Both the position numbers and the translations under genes were made by a program. The notes below the pieces were generated by a model. That model was not told the origin of the DNA. It searched no databases and saw nothing but the letters and a program-made list of their open reading frames with translations. From JALHMI01 sp964598535 (GTDB lineage: Bacteria; Planctomycetota; Planctomycetia; Pirellulales; PALSA-1355), in contig CAZRCI010000027.1 in assembly GCA_964598535.1 (NCBI GenBank), forward strand, positions 3,783 through 67,782: a DNA stretch of 64,000 bases. The letters are read 5' to 3'. Shown here piece by piece: positions 17,686-26,382 of the stretch; position 1 is the stretch's first letter, and each line of letters begins with the position of its first letter.

Positions 17686-18690
17686 ATGAGCGACGGACCG
17701 CGCTTGGGACAACTGATCACTGCCAATTGGTCGACGCAAGCCGTATACGTGGCGGCCAAGCTGGGCATCTCGGACATCCTGCACGAACGTGGGCCGCTGC
17801 CCGCCGCCGAGCTGGCCACACGCGCCGGCGTGCTCGCCGAACCGCTCTTTCGCGTGCTGCGCGCGCTCGCCAGCCAAGGGGTCTACCGCGAGCGCGAGGA
17901 CGGCGCCTTCGAGCTGACGCCGCTCGCCGAACAATTGCGCGAGGACGTGCCGGGCTCGCAACGCGCCATGGCCATCATGATGGGCGAAGAACACTATTAC
18001 GCCTGGGGAGAATTGCTCTACAGCGTGCGAACCGGCAAAACCGCCTTCGACAAAGTATACGGCAAGCCGATCTTCGACTGGCTCGGCGAACATCCCGAAC
18101 AGGCCGCCACGTTCGATGCCGCGATGGTTAGCGTCCACGGCCGCGAGACAGCGGCGATGATCGAAACCTACGACTTTGGCCAATTTGGCGTGCTGGCCGA
18201 CGTCGGCGGCGGAAATGGCAGCGTGCTGCGCGCGGTCCTCCAAGCCGCTCCCAAGCTCCGCGGCATGCTCTGCGACCTGCCGGGCGTGCTCGAGCGGGCC
18301 AAGCCGCTAATTGCCGCGGACGGCCGCCTGGCCGATCGACTGGAACTGACGCCGACGAACTTTTTCGAGGCGGTGCCCGCCGGCGCGGATGCGTACCTGA
18401 TGCGACATATCATTCACGACTGGACCGACGAACAGTCCTTGGTCATCCTCCGCAACATTCGCAACGTAATCCCCGAGAACGGCAAGCTCCTGGTGGTCGA
18501 GGGAATCGTTCCCCCGGGCAACGCACCGAGCTTTAGCAAGATGCTGGACCTGAACATGATGGTCATGCCCGGCGGCAAGGAACGAACCGAACACGAGTAT
18601 CGCGAACTATTCGCCGCGGGCGGTTTCCGGCTGGAACGCGTGGTGGCGACTGCGAGCGACGTGCAAGTGCTGGAAAGCCGGCCAATTTAA
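17686..18690 (+). CDS. O-methyltransferase-like SAM enzyme (Methyltransf_2 type)
   Basis: 334 residues from ATG 17686 (GGGAGG at 17672-17677). An N-terminal winged-helix dimerisation domain (LGQLITANWSTQAVYVAAKL...FRVLRALASQGVYRE) precedes the catalytic domain with motif I DVGGGNGSVLRAVL and the active-site-like stretch RHIIHDWTDEQSLVILRNI. This is the architecture of small-molecule O-methyltransferases such as hydroxyneurosporene and polyketide enzymes. The His in HDW is the usual catalytic base. Start is 74 bases after mscL in the same direction; no biosynthetic cluster is present, so the substrate is unknown. Confidence 0.85.
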   Translation: MSDGPRLGQLITANWSTQAVYVAAKLGISDILHERGPLPAAELATRAGVLAEPLFRVLRALASQGVYREREDGAFELTPLAEQLREDVPGSQRAMAIMMGEEHYYAWGELLYSVRTGKTAFDKVYGKPIFDWLGEHPEQAATFDAAMVSVHGRETAAMIETYDFGQFGVLADVGGGNGSVLRAVLQAAPKLRGMLCDLPGVLERAKPLIAADGRLADRLELTPTNFFEAVPAGADAYLMRHIIHDWTDEQSLVILRNIRNVIPENGKLLVVEGIVPPGNAPSFSKMLDLNMMVMPGGKERTEHEYRELFAAGGFRLERVVATASDVQVLESRPI

Positions 18691-18892
18691 CGGGCTCGCG
18701 GACACCCTCGCCGCTGCGGTGTAGTTGATGGCACGGCGCTGCTAGCGGGCGAGCCGTGCCCGCGTCGGCCAGGCGCTCTTGTGCTCACGGGCCACGAGAT
18801 GCTATTTACTCCCGCGGCGCGCGATGCGCGCTCACGTCTTTGCCGATTGTTGCCAGCTCTGGTGCGGCGGCCTGAAGGAAATCAGCCTGCCC

Positions 18893-19765
18893 ATGATGCC
18901 GATGTTCATGCGAACTGCCCAGGTGCGTGCATTCGTCGTTTGCGCGATGCTGGTCATCTGCGCACAGGGCTGCCGCGGCATGAAGAGCGAGTGGTCGCCA
19001 AACCACGCGGTGCTTTCCACGGCGGATTTTCAAGGCAACCAGGTTACGGTGCACAATATTCGCAATACCGAATATCGCTCGGCCGAAGACTACACCGTTC
19101 GACACTACGACAAGACCTTTGACCTCGCGAAACTCGACTCGGTCGATTTCATCGTCGTTCCGTTCGCCGAAGTTCCCGGCGGAGCGCACACGTTCCTCAG
19201 CTTTGGCTTTGACGGCCAGGACTACGTGGCCGTGAGCGTCGAGTTGCGCCGCAAGCCGGGAGACGACTTTGACCCGGTCAAAAGCTTCCTGCAGCCGACA
19301 CAATTGATCTACGTCGTCGGCGACGAACGCGACCTGGTTCAACTCCGCACGATCCATTGGATGTCGGACGTATATGTCTACCGGGCGCAGGCCTCGCGCG
19401 AGCAGATCCAACAACTGTTCACCAATGTCATGCAACGGGCGAACAAACTGGCGGAACAGCCGGAAAATTACAACCTGCTCACCAATAACTGCACGACCAA
19501 TATCGTGCGGCACATCAACGAAATCGCGCCGGGCAAGGTGCCCTACACCTATCAGGTACTATTCCCCGCCTTTTCAGACGAACTCGCCTACCAACTCAAT
19601 CTGATCAAGATCGACGAAAATTTCCAACGCACCAAGCAGGGCGCCCGGATCAACGAGATCGCCTATCGCTATCGAGATGACGCGGCGTTTTCGGCAAAGA
19701 TTCGCGAGGGCCACACGACCCTCGCCGTGAAGAGCTGGTCGAGCGACCGCGCGCCGCTCCGATGA
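18893..19765 (+). CDS. DUF4105 (Lnb N-terminal domain) lipoprotein
   Basis: 290 residues from ATG 18893, with AAGGAA 12 nt upstream; several in-frame Met follow (18896, 18902, 18908). The N-terminus ends in a lipobox-like VICAQGC, so it is probably a lipoprotein. The body fits DUF4105/Lnb_N: VDFIVVPFAEVPGGAHTFLSF, AVSVELRRKPGD, and the late motif YNLLTNNCTTNIVRH with a cysteine typical of papain-like folds. Biochemical function of the domain is unsettled; a periplasmic peptidase-like or lipid-acting role has been suggested. Ends in a strong shared terminator. Confidence 0.8.
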   Translation: MMPMFMRTAQVRAFVVCAMLVICAQGCRGMKSEWSPNHAVLSTADFQGNQVTVHNIRNTEYRSAEDYTVRHYDKTFDLAKLDSVDFIVVPFAEVPGGAHTFLSFGFDGQDYVAVSVELRRKPGDDFDPVKSFLQPTQLIYVVGDERDLVQLRTIHWMSDVYVYRAQASREQIQQLFTNVMQRANKLAEQPENYNLLTNNCTTNIVRHINEIAPGKVPYTYQVLFPAFSDELAYQLNLIKIDENFQRTKQGARINEIAYRYRDDAAFSAKIREGHTTLAVKSWSSDRAPLR

Positions 19766-19798
19766 ACGCTCGAAACGCGCGGCGGCAAACCAAAACAC

Positions 19799-19842
19799 GA
19801 GCCCGATGCACAAGCTCCCTGCTCGTGCATCGGGCTCTTTTA
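19799..19842. terminator. Intrinsic terminator, convergent genes
   Basis: Perfect 12-bp stem AGCCCGATGCAC (19800-19811) / GTGCATCGGGCT (19825-19836), 13-nt loop, followed by CTTTTA. It serves the plus-strand DUF4105 gene. The opposite strand lacks a good T-run immediately after the stem, so it is weaker for the DUF1080 gene that ends at 19868. Confidence 0.85.
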
Positions 19843-19867
19843 ATGAACGAAGCTTCCTGGAAACTTC

Positions 19868-20485
19868 TTACTTCAGTTCCAGCACCTCGACCTTGCGAAT
19901 CGCGACCTTGCTACCCGGGTCGTGTTGCTGGAAGGCAAAGTGCCCGTCCTTCCAGGTCTTCTCGAAATCCAAGTATTCGTACAGCTCGACGCCGTTCACC
20001 GTGACCTTGATCCGCGTCATCTGCCGGCCGCGCCACACGTCGTCACGCACCGTGATGTCGTAGGTGAACCATTCGTCGGGTTCAACCAATCGCTTGTAGA
20101 CGTGGCACAAACCATACAGCGAGCCCGTGCGAATCGGATCGGTATGCGTGCTGTCGATCTGGGCTTCATAGCCATCTGAAAACGTCGGCTTGCGCGTCGT
20201 GCGGAAGTACAGGCCAGAGTTGCCGCGGTCGTTGATTTTGATCTCCGCGCGATAGCGGAAGTTCTTGTACGGCCCCTGGGTGCACACCAGCATCGAAGCC
20301 GGTCCCGAGCCGTGGATCGCGCCGTCCTTGACTTCCCACACGCTTTTCTCGTTGCCGACTTTCTCCCAACCTTCCAGCGTCTTGCCATCAAAGAGCGACA
20401 CCCAGTTTTCCTCGGCGCTGGCTGAAGTTCCCAACAGGATCAGCAGCAAGGCGGCCGTAACACACGTCACAGATGCACGCATCAT
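19868..20485 (-). CDS. DUF1080 (3-keto-disaccharide hydrolase-like) exported protein
   Basis: 205 residues: signal peptide MMRASVTCVTAALLLILLG with cleavage near SASA, then the DUF1080 hallmark WVSLFDGKTLEGWEKVG, VWEVKDGAIHGSG, and RGNSGLYFRT. The fold is a concanavalin-like jelly roll. Members are greatly expanded in planctomycetes and some hydrolyse 3-keto-glycosides. Act in the periplasm. Convergent with the DUF4105 gene and sharing its terminator region. Confidence 0.9.
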   Translation of the reverse strand: MMRASVTCVTAALLLILLGTSASAEENWVSLFDGKTLEGWEKVGNEKSVWEVKDGAIHGSGPASMLVCTQGPYKNFRYRAEIKINDRGNSGLYFRTTRKPTFSDGYEAQIDSTHTDPIRTGSLYGLCHVYKRLVEPDEWFTYDITVRDDVWRGRQMTRIKVTVNGVELYEYLDFEKTWKDGHFAFQQHDPGSKVAIRKVEVLELK

Positions 20486-20589
20486 TCGTTCCTCTAATTC
20501 AAGGATGGAAGTTCAGGGGGGCCAACGGCCCGCGGAGCCGGCGGGCGTTCGAGACAAATCGGCAACCCCGCAGCCGCTGGATTATCGAA

Positions 20590-20620
20590 GCTGCCAGCCT
20601 CCCTGACAAGCGCTGGCAGC
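20590..20620. other. Hairpin downstream of the monooxygenase gene
   Basis: GCTGCCAGC (20590-20598) pairs perfectly with GCTGGCAGC (20612-20620). It lies 64 bases after the stop of the minus-strand redoxin gene and before DUF1080. There is no T-run on the minus strand, so it is not a canonical intrinsic terminator; it could stabilise the 3' end of the transcript. Confidence 0.35.
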
Positions 20621-20683
20621 GCTCCTGAAAAAAATCTTCGGGCTCGAATATTCTCACCCGCGCAAGCGGTGCCGGCAACCGTG

Positions 20684-22546
20684 TTACTCCGCCGTGCTCA
20701 ATTCGTCCTTGAGCACATGCCCTGTCTGCGGGTCGATCTTCAGGTTCAATTGGTCCTCATCGTGGACATAAAAGATGAAGCCGTTGAACATCTCGTCGTA
20801 CGACTGATCGCCATAAGGCACCGTGTAGGTCGGGTCCGGGTTGTAGGGATTGAACTTCGAGTTATCGAAGTGCGCGATCGCCTGCAACTCGGTCCCCGCG
20901 GGAATCTTCTTATCCGGCGGGCAGACATACCCGATCTGCCACTCGAAGTTGAAGTTCGGAATTTGCAAGAGCGTCTCCGACTTGCCGTCCGGGTAATGGG
21001 CCAGGAAGGTCATATCGCGTCCGCGCAGATGCATGTGCGTGAACAGGCCGAGCAGCGTCGCATCCTTTTGCAGCTTGCGGCTGGCTTGCATTTCATAAAA
21101 CGAATCGCCGGGCGGAATCTTGATGCCCCGCGGATCCAGCAAAATAAAATGTGTCGTCTTGTTCACGATGCCCTTGGCATACTTGAACCCGATCGAAATC
21201 GTCACATCTTCCGGCTTGCCCGTCGTCACCAGGTGAACCTGCAAGCCGATCACCGCGCCCTTGGGCATCTTCTGGGCCATGCCGGCCGGCATCGTAAACG
21301 GCACGCCGCCGGGCACATACCCCGTGATAAACGTGTTGGTGCCCGCCTTCTTCGAAATCGGATCGACATAAAACGCGTTGCAGTGATGCACCACGGCCCG
21401 GTTGTGCGGCAAAATCTCGATCGATTCGACGTAGGTGTCGTCCTCGAACGCCGGTTTTAGAAACACATAGCGATACGGAATGAACCCCGTGGCCGGCACC
21501 TTCTGCGGCTTATCCATCGTCAGCACCAGGTCCGGCTGTCCGATTCGCCATTCGGTTTTCTCAAACTCGAGCGGGGCCGGCGCTTGCGAGGGATCGCCCT
21601 TCTCCATCCCGGTCAGCACCCAGGCCTCGACCAGATCGCGTTCTTCGCGCGTCAGGCTCGGGTCGTTCTGAAACGAGCCGTGCTCCTTGTGCGCATACCA
21701 CGGCGGCATCCGGCCGTCGCGCACCACTTCGGCCACCATTTCACCGTGCGACTGGGCTTCGTCGTAGCTCACCAGCCCGAACGGCGCGGCCGTGCCTTCG
21801 TGATGGCAATTCTGGCAGCGTTTCTGCAAGATCGCCTCGACATGCTCGTGGAACGTCACCTGGTGATCGAACTTCGGCTGCTGCCACGGCGTCACTTTGC
21901 AGCCATCGACCGGCGTGGTAGCCACCGAAATGGGTTTGCCGGCCAGGTGTTCGTCAATCGCTTCCGCCAGGTCGTGACGGCCAACTTTCGGCTGTACGCC
22001 GCCGGGCCGATACTGATCGTCGATCCGCCCCAGGTACACGACTTTCTTCGTCGCGCCGTCCAACAACACGGCCGTCGGCACGCGCTCCACGCCGAGCGCC
22101 CGCGTGCACTTCTGCCCTTCGTCCCACACCAGCGGCACCGTCACGCCAGCGTCCAAGCCGTGCGCGGCAATGTCGCGCGGCGTGTCACTTTGCGAGTTAT
22201 ACACGGCCACAAACTGCACGCCCTGCTCCGCATACTTCTTATGCAACTCTTCCATGCGCGGCATATAGCGCTGCGCGAGCGGGCAGTCGGTGTTCAGAAA
22301 CACCAGCGCATAAATCTTCGCTTCGCCCAGATCCCGCAACGAACGATTCAAGTAGCGGATGTCTTTGAACGTGAGATCCTTCGCTTCGACGCCAATCTTC
22401 TCAGCAGTGTTCCCCGCAGCCCCCGCCCAAGCGACCGCTGCCGAAATAACCACTGACGAAGTAACCACTGCCGAAATAACGACTGCCGGAGCGACCGCGA
22501 GCAACGTCACAATCGCGACAAGAACGATCCCAAGCGACCGCTTCAT
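20684..22546 (-). CDS. Exported redoxin / haem c / copper-monooxygenase fusion
   Basis: 620 residues. A hydrophobic leader (1-42) precedes a redoxin/AhpC-TSA-like domain (about 60-205; TDCPLAQRYMP at 86-96, a single-Cys site). A haem-binding CQNCH follows at 244-248, in the RCQNCHHEGTAAPFGL context used by planctomycete cytochromes. The second half is an ascorbate-dependent type II copper monooxygenase-like domain: HNRAVVHHCN at 381-390 and THMHLRGRDM supply likely copper His ligands. Probably a periplasmic electron-transfer oxygenase; substrate unknown. The leader is built from in-frame 15-nt repeats. Confidence 0.85.
   Translation of the reverse strand: MKRSLGIVLVAIVTLLAVAPAVVISAVVTSSVVISAAVAWAGAAGNTAEKIGVEAKDLTFKDIRYLNRSLRDLGEAKIYALVFLNTDCPLAQRYMPRMEELHKKYAEQGVQFVAVYNSQSDTPRDIAAHGLDAGVTVPLVWDEGQKCTRALGVERVPTAVLLDGATKKVVYLGRIDDQYRPGGVQPKVGRHDLAEAIDEHLAGKPISVATTPVDGCKVTPWQQPKFDHQVTFHEHVEAILQKRCQNCHHEGTAAPFGLVSYDEAQSHGEMVAEVVRDGRMPPWYAHKEHGSFQNDPSLTREERDLVEAWVLTGMEKGDPSQAPAPLEFEKTEWRIGQPDLVLTMDKPQKVPATGFIPYRYVFLKPAFEDDTYVESIEILPHNRAVVHHCNAFYVDPISKKAGTNTFITGYVPGGVPFTMPAGMAQKMPKGAVIGLQVHLVTTGKPEDVTISIGFKYAKGIVNKTTHFILLDPRGIKIPPGDSFYEMQASRKLQKDATLLGLFTHMHLRGRDMTFLAHYPDGKSETLLQIPNFNFEWQIGYVCPPDKKIPAGTELQAIAHFDNSKFNPYNPDPTYTVPYGDQSYDEMFNGFIFYVHDEDQLNLKIDPQTGHVLKDELSTAE
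22434..22493. repeat. 15-nt tandem repeat, four units, in signal-peptide coding sequence
   Basis: Plus strand reads ACCGCTGCCGAAATA, ACCACTGACGAAGTA, ACCACTGCCGAAATA, ACGACTGCCGGAGCG. On the coding (minus) strand this gives pentapeptides such as VVISA and VVTSS in the hydrophobic core of the leader. Gain or loss of a unit keeps the frame and would change leader length. Confidence 0.7.
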
Positions 22547-22795
22547 GATTCTGGTATCCCCCGTGGAAGAGTGCGCGCTGGGGGCGCGACCGAAACGTGC
22601 ATTGATCCCTTGTCACCTATTGGAACCAGAATGCGCGTTTTTGGCAACGCTTTTCCCTAGGTCGCTAACTCATTTCCCTAAAAAGCGTTGCGCGCTAATT
22701 ACACCCGCCCCGCGAAACAGAATGAGCTTCGGGCGACACAATCGCGCCGATTCGCCCGCTCGCCGTGATGCTCGCCACGGCGTTTCTCGCGCCCG

Positions 22796-24511
22796 CTAAC
22801 CGGCTTGCGGAAACCGCTCGATGAACCTTTGTTCCGCCGCGGCGTCGCCAATCACGATCAGCTCGGCGGCGGCTGGCAACGGTTGGTGCCCCTCGGGGTT
22901 GATCTGCATTTCTCCCTCGTGCACCACGGCAATCACGTTGCAGCCCGTGGCTTCGCGCACCTCCGATTGAGCCAGCGTGCGCCCCGCCAATCCCGGAGGC
23001 ATCGGCAAGCGGAACACGCTCAGGCCTTCCGCCAGCAGCAACGTATCCATGCGATGCAACAGGTTCAGCAGAATGTTCGCGCCGATCGAGGCGTACGACA
23101 GCACGAAGTCCGCGCCCGCGCGGTGCAGCGTCGAGATATTCCGCTCCACCGTAACCCGTCCCAAAATCTGGATATCCGGCCGCAGCTTGCGGCAGTAGAT
23201 GGTCAGATAGACATTCATATCATCATCGTGTGTCGTGACCACGACGGCCGAAGCTTCCAGGATGCCCGCACGCTGCAAGACCTCCAGCTCGGCCGCGTCT
23301 CCAAGGACCGACTTCTCCGAAAAATACAGCCGCTCCGGTGAGCGTTCCACAATTCGGAAGTCGATTCCTTCGACCTCCAAGGCTTTGGCCGTGGCGCGCC
23401 CCACGCGCCCCCCGCCGATGATCACCACATGCCCCAGCGCAGGCTTATAAATGCAAAACAGTTCATCGTAGTCGTCTAGCTGGGCTCGCGAGCCGGCGAG
23501 CACCAGTACCGATGTTTCGTGGAGCACGGTGTTGGGACCCGCGAGTTGAAATCGGCCACGGTTCCAGACACCCACCACGTTCACTTTGGCGTGGTCCCGC
23601 AACCGAATATCCGCCAGCGTGCGGCCAACCAGCGGGGTTCCGGCCGCCGCGGCCTCGGCCACCAGCAAGTCGCCAAACTGGCCGATCACGTGGCTCTTGG
23701 CGTCCCGCCCCAGGATGCGCCGCGCCAGCGACTGCCCCAACATCTCGCCAAGCTGCAACACCCGATTGCAACCGGCCAGTTCCAGAATATCCGCCGAGGC
23801 CGGAAACGACGCCGTCGCCACGATCGGCACCGTGTCCGAGATCTCGCGCACCGTAAAGGCCACGTTCGTATTCGTCATGTCCGAACGCGTGGTTGCAATC
23901 AACACCGCCTTGTCGATTTGCAACCGGCTATAGGTGTCCGGGTCGTCCAGATCTCCCACCATCACCCGGTAACCCTGGTCGTGCAGCAGCAGAGCTTCCG
24001 TCAACTCGGGACAGACGACCACATAGGGAACTTCGGAGCGTTGCAATTGCCGAATGAGCGCCGCGTCGACCGGCCCCAATCCCGTCAACACCACATGGCC
24101 GTGGGTATCCTTGGGCAACCTCCGCGGCGCCCGCGCCGCCGCCTGGGCATCCATCCACGGGACGAAAAAAAACTGAATGAACGTGAACGGCAACAAGATC
24201 AACATGAACACCGTTCCGGACAACAGAACGACGATCGAAAAAAAGCGTCCCAAGTCGCTCGCGAACGTGATATCGCCAAACCCGAGCGTCGACATCACCA
24301 CCAACGTCCAATAGACGCCGGCCAGCCAGCTATGCTGCTGTCCCTCCCAGCGCATGATCAGTTGAAAGACCGCGCTGAACGTGAACACCAGCAGTCCAAA
24401 GGCCACGAGCAGCTTTCCCAGCACGCGCACATTGTGCTGGCTTTTGCGGCTGGCCAATTGCCCCATGATTGAAGGTAGCGATTTGATCATACGTCCGGTC
24501 ATACACTCCAT
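22796..24511 (-). CDS. Two-TM potassium channel with two RCK (TrkA-type) modules
   Basis: 571 residues from ATG 24511 (AGG about 9 nt upstream; ATG at 24502 or 24490 are alternatives). Two membrane helices flank a pore loop with the selectivity filter TLGFGD (75-80), a K+ channel variant with Phe for Tyr. Cytosolic RCK/TrkA_N domains follow: HVVLTGLGPVDAALIRQL (about 139) and HVVIIGGGRVGRATAKAL, each with a TrkA_C-like section. This is a ligand-gated K+ channel (Kch/MthK type) with tandem RCK domains in one chain, so four chains would give the gating ring. It is monocistronic. Confidence 0.88.
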   Translation of the reverse strand: MECMTGRMIKSLPSIMGQLASRKSQHNVRVLGKLLVAFGLLVFTFSAVFQLIMRWEGQQHSWLAGVYWTLVVMSTLGFGDITFASDLGRFFSIVVLLSGTVFMLILLPFTFIQFFFVPWMDAQAAARAPRRLPKDTHGHVVLTGLGPVDAALIRQLQRSEVPYVVVCPELTEALLLHDQGYRVMVGDLDDPDTYSRLQIDKAVLIATTRSDMTNTNVAFTVREISDTVPIVATASFPASADILELAGCNRVLQLGEMLGQSLARRILGRDAKSHVIGQFGDLLVAEAAAAGTPLVGRTLADIRLRDHAKVNVVGVWNRGRFQLAGPNTVLHETSVLVLAGSRAQLDDYDELFCIYKPALGHVVIIGGGRVGRATAKALEVEGIDFRIVERSPERLYFSEKSVLGDAAELEVLQRAGILEASAVVVTTHDDDMNVYLTIYCRKLRPDIQILGRVTVERNISTLHRAGADFVLSYASIGANILLNLLHRMDTLLLAEGLSVFRLPMPPGLAGRTLAQSEVREATGCNVIAVVHEGEMQINPEGHQPLPAAAELIVIGDAAAEQRFIERFPQAG

Positions 24512-24973
24512 GCGAACCTGAAAGGGCGCCGGCCGATGTCTGCTTCTCACGCGGTTCGGCCGCGGTTCATCAGGCCGGCTTCGTCGTTCGGCGCCCCGGG
24601 GGCCTCGAAACCGGTAGCATTCTATCGCCCCCCTGCCCCGCCTGGGCAGAGCCACGCCTCTTGGGATGCGGCAAAATTCCCTGATCGGCGAGCCGCGGCG
24701 TTTATCAGGAGCGCAGCACTCGTTTTGATGGTACGCGCTTTTGACGGTGCACGCGTTGCGATGATCCAGCCGTTCCTTCGGCCGTAGACCGGTAACATGT
24801 CAGCCCCGGGCCATCGCTCGGGGGAGCATGGGTTCCTCCCCCGCGCAATGCCGCCCCTGCAAGGGGCAAAACAGGGCGTTGTCTGGCGAGAAGGTTTTGC
24901 CTGACAAAAGCGCGCAACGTCAAAACCTCGAGCTCCGGAATCGGCCAAAAAATCTTGACGCTCGCGGCCGGCC
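24512..24973. other. Intergenic stretch, no gene seen
   Basis: 462 bases between the starting end of the K+ channel gene and the 3' end of the esterase gene. Frames here are Arg/Pro-rich shadows without a ribosome site. No repeat, hairpin with T-run or RNA gene was recognised. It should hold the channel promoter. Confidence 0.5.
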
Positions 24974-25879
24974 TTACTTCTGATGGCTCGAGGCTTCTTG
25001 TCCGGCGGCCGCGTGCCGCGCGAGAAACGCGTGAAACGCTTCCGTCGCCGGATCGTCGGGCGTGCCAAGCTCATTGTTCAAGCGGCGATGGTTCGTATCG
25101 CTCTTGCCCACGGCCTGGGCCGAAACGTTCGCGCCGCGCAACGCCGCTTCCAACCGCCGGGCTTGGACCGTCGTATCGGGATTGCCCGAGAAGTACAAAA
25201 TCAAAAACGGCGGAATGCCTTTGTCCTTGGCAACGTGCGTCACCGCCGAAAAATCGACGTGCTTCTCCGGATCGTTCCCGAACTTTTGCCGGTGACCGAA
25301 GGTAAACATCTTGCCCCCGTAAAGCGTCTGCCGAAATTCGGCGGTCATGATGATCTTGGGAATGTCATACGTGTCGCCGTCGACCGGAATGCATCCTCGG
25401 AGCGCGTGAAAGGAAACGCCCTCGTCCTTCAAGTAGCGATCGTCCGTGCATAACAGGGCTGCCAATTGGGCGCCGGCCGAATGTCCCCCGACGAAGATCC
25501 GCTGCGGATCGCCGCCATACTCGCCGATGTTCCTGGACACCCAACCGAGCGATTTGGCAACGTCACGAATCAACTCGTCCATCTCCACCTCGGGCAACAG
25601 GCGATAGTTCGTCGAAACGAAAATAAATCCCTGCTCCGTCAGTGCCTTGGGCTTCAACGCGACATCCGCCTTGTCGCCGACCTGCCATCCGCCACCGTGA
25701 ATCCAGAACATGACCGGCAGTCGCCCCGCCGCGGGCCGCTCGGGCAGGTAAACGTCGAGCACCTGGCGCGGGTGGCCGTTCTCGACGTACGGGATGTCCG
25801 CCTTGTGCTGCTGCGCCCGGGCCAGATTGCATACGGCGATCAGCGGTAGCGCCAAACCGGCAACAAGTTTGAAGTTCAT
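24974..25879 (-). CDS. Exported esterase/lipase (alpha/beta hydrolase 3 type)
   Basis: 301 residues from ATG 25879, with GGAG about 9 nt upstream; earlier in-frame Met to 26113 have no signal. Signal peptide MNFKLVAGLALPLIAV, cleavage after ARA. The oxyanion motif HGGGW is at 61-65 and the nucleophile elbow GGHSAGAQ at 131-138 (Ser134). NPDTTVQA supplies the likely catalytic Asp, and SDTNHRRLN the His. Similar to carboxylesterases and BD-FAE-type feruloyl esterases that release acyl groups from polysaccharides. Confidence 0.85.
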   Translation of the reverse strand: MNFKLVAGLALPLIAVCNLARAQQHKADIPYVENGHPRQVLDVYLPERPAAGRLPVMFWIHGGGWQVGDKADVALKPKALTEQGFIFVSTNYRLLPEVEMDELIRDVAKSLGWVSRNIGEYGGDPQRIFVGGHSAGAQLAALLCTDDRYLKDEGVSFHALRGCIPVDGDTYDIPKIIMTAEFRQTLYGGKMFTFGHRQKFGNDPEKHVDFSAVTHVAKDKGIPPFLILYFSGNPDTTVQARRLEAALRGANVSAQAVGKSDTNHRRLNNELGTPDDPATEAFHAFLARHAAAGQEASSHQK

Positions 25880-26184
25880 CGCAAAGGCTCCAGCGAAGTT
25901 AATAACGGCGGTGAAATGTAGCTGACAATCGCTCGGTTTGCCAGCGGCGCATCGCGGCGTCACGAAGGCGTGAGCTTTCCCCCGGCGCGGCGGCCCGGCT
26001 CCTGTTCCCTCGGGCCACAAACACCACCTCATGCAGCGCCACACAGGTTGTGCTCGCGATGACCGCGAACTCCTTCCGACCAACCACGATCCGCCAACCG
26101 CCACGCACACCACCGCAAAATGTTTGAAATCGGGCCAGCGGTTCTGGTAGCGTACATTCGATGCATTGTTCTGGAGGCATGAAA

Positions 26185-26325
26185 ATGACGACCTGCAATT
26201 TCAATTTAGAGGAACCACGGAACCTGCGGCCCCGCGCGCGTGGGTCAGTTGTGGATCCATATAGGAAATTGCAAAGTGCTCGCAAATTCATCCACAACAC
26301 ATTTCGAGCGAATTCGCGGAAATAG
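26185..26325 (+). CDS. Candidate small protein, 46 aa
   Basis: ATG at 26185 has GGAGG at 26173-26177 with 7-nt spacing, one of the better ribosome sites in this part of the window. The frame runs 46 codons to TAG at 26325: MTTCNFNLEEPRNLRPRA and a basic tail. It lies in the 500-base gap between the divergent esterase and YyaL genes and is more AT-rich than its neighbours. No family is recognised and no membrane segment is present. It may be a chance frame or an untranslated leader of the YyaL gene; nothing else was seen in 25880-26382. Confidence 0.25.
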   Translation: MTTCNFNLEEPRNLRPRARGSVVDPYRKLQSARKFIHNTFRANSRK

Positions 26326-26382
26326 CCACCCAATTGTGGCCCTCGCGCCGCTTCGACTTTTTACTTATCGAGCGTTCAACTC

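Noticed and set aside
20590..20620. Stem-loop as intrinsic terminator for the monooxygenase gene
   Set aside because: Nine-bp stem is good but no T-run follows on the coding strand; kept only as a hairpin.
22401..22616. Short minus-strand frame rich in Gly/Ser over the 15-nt repeats
   Set aside because: Wrong frame of the repeat; repeat codes in the frame of the exported protein.
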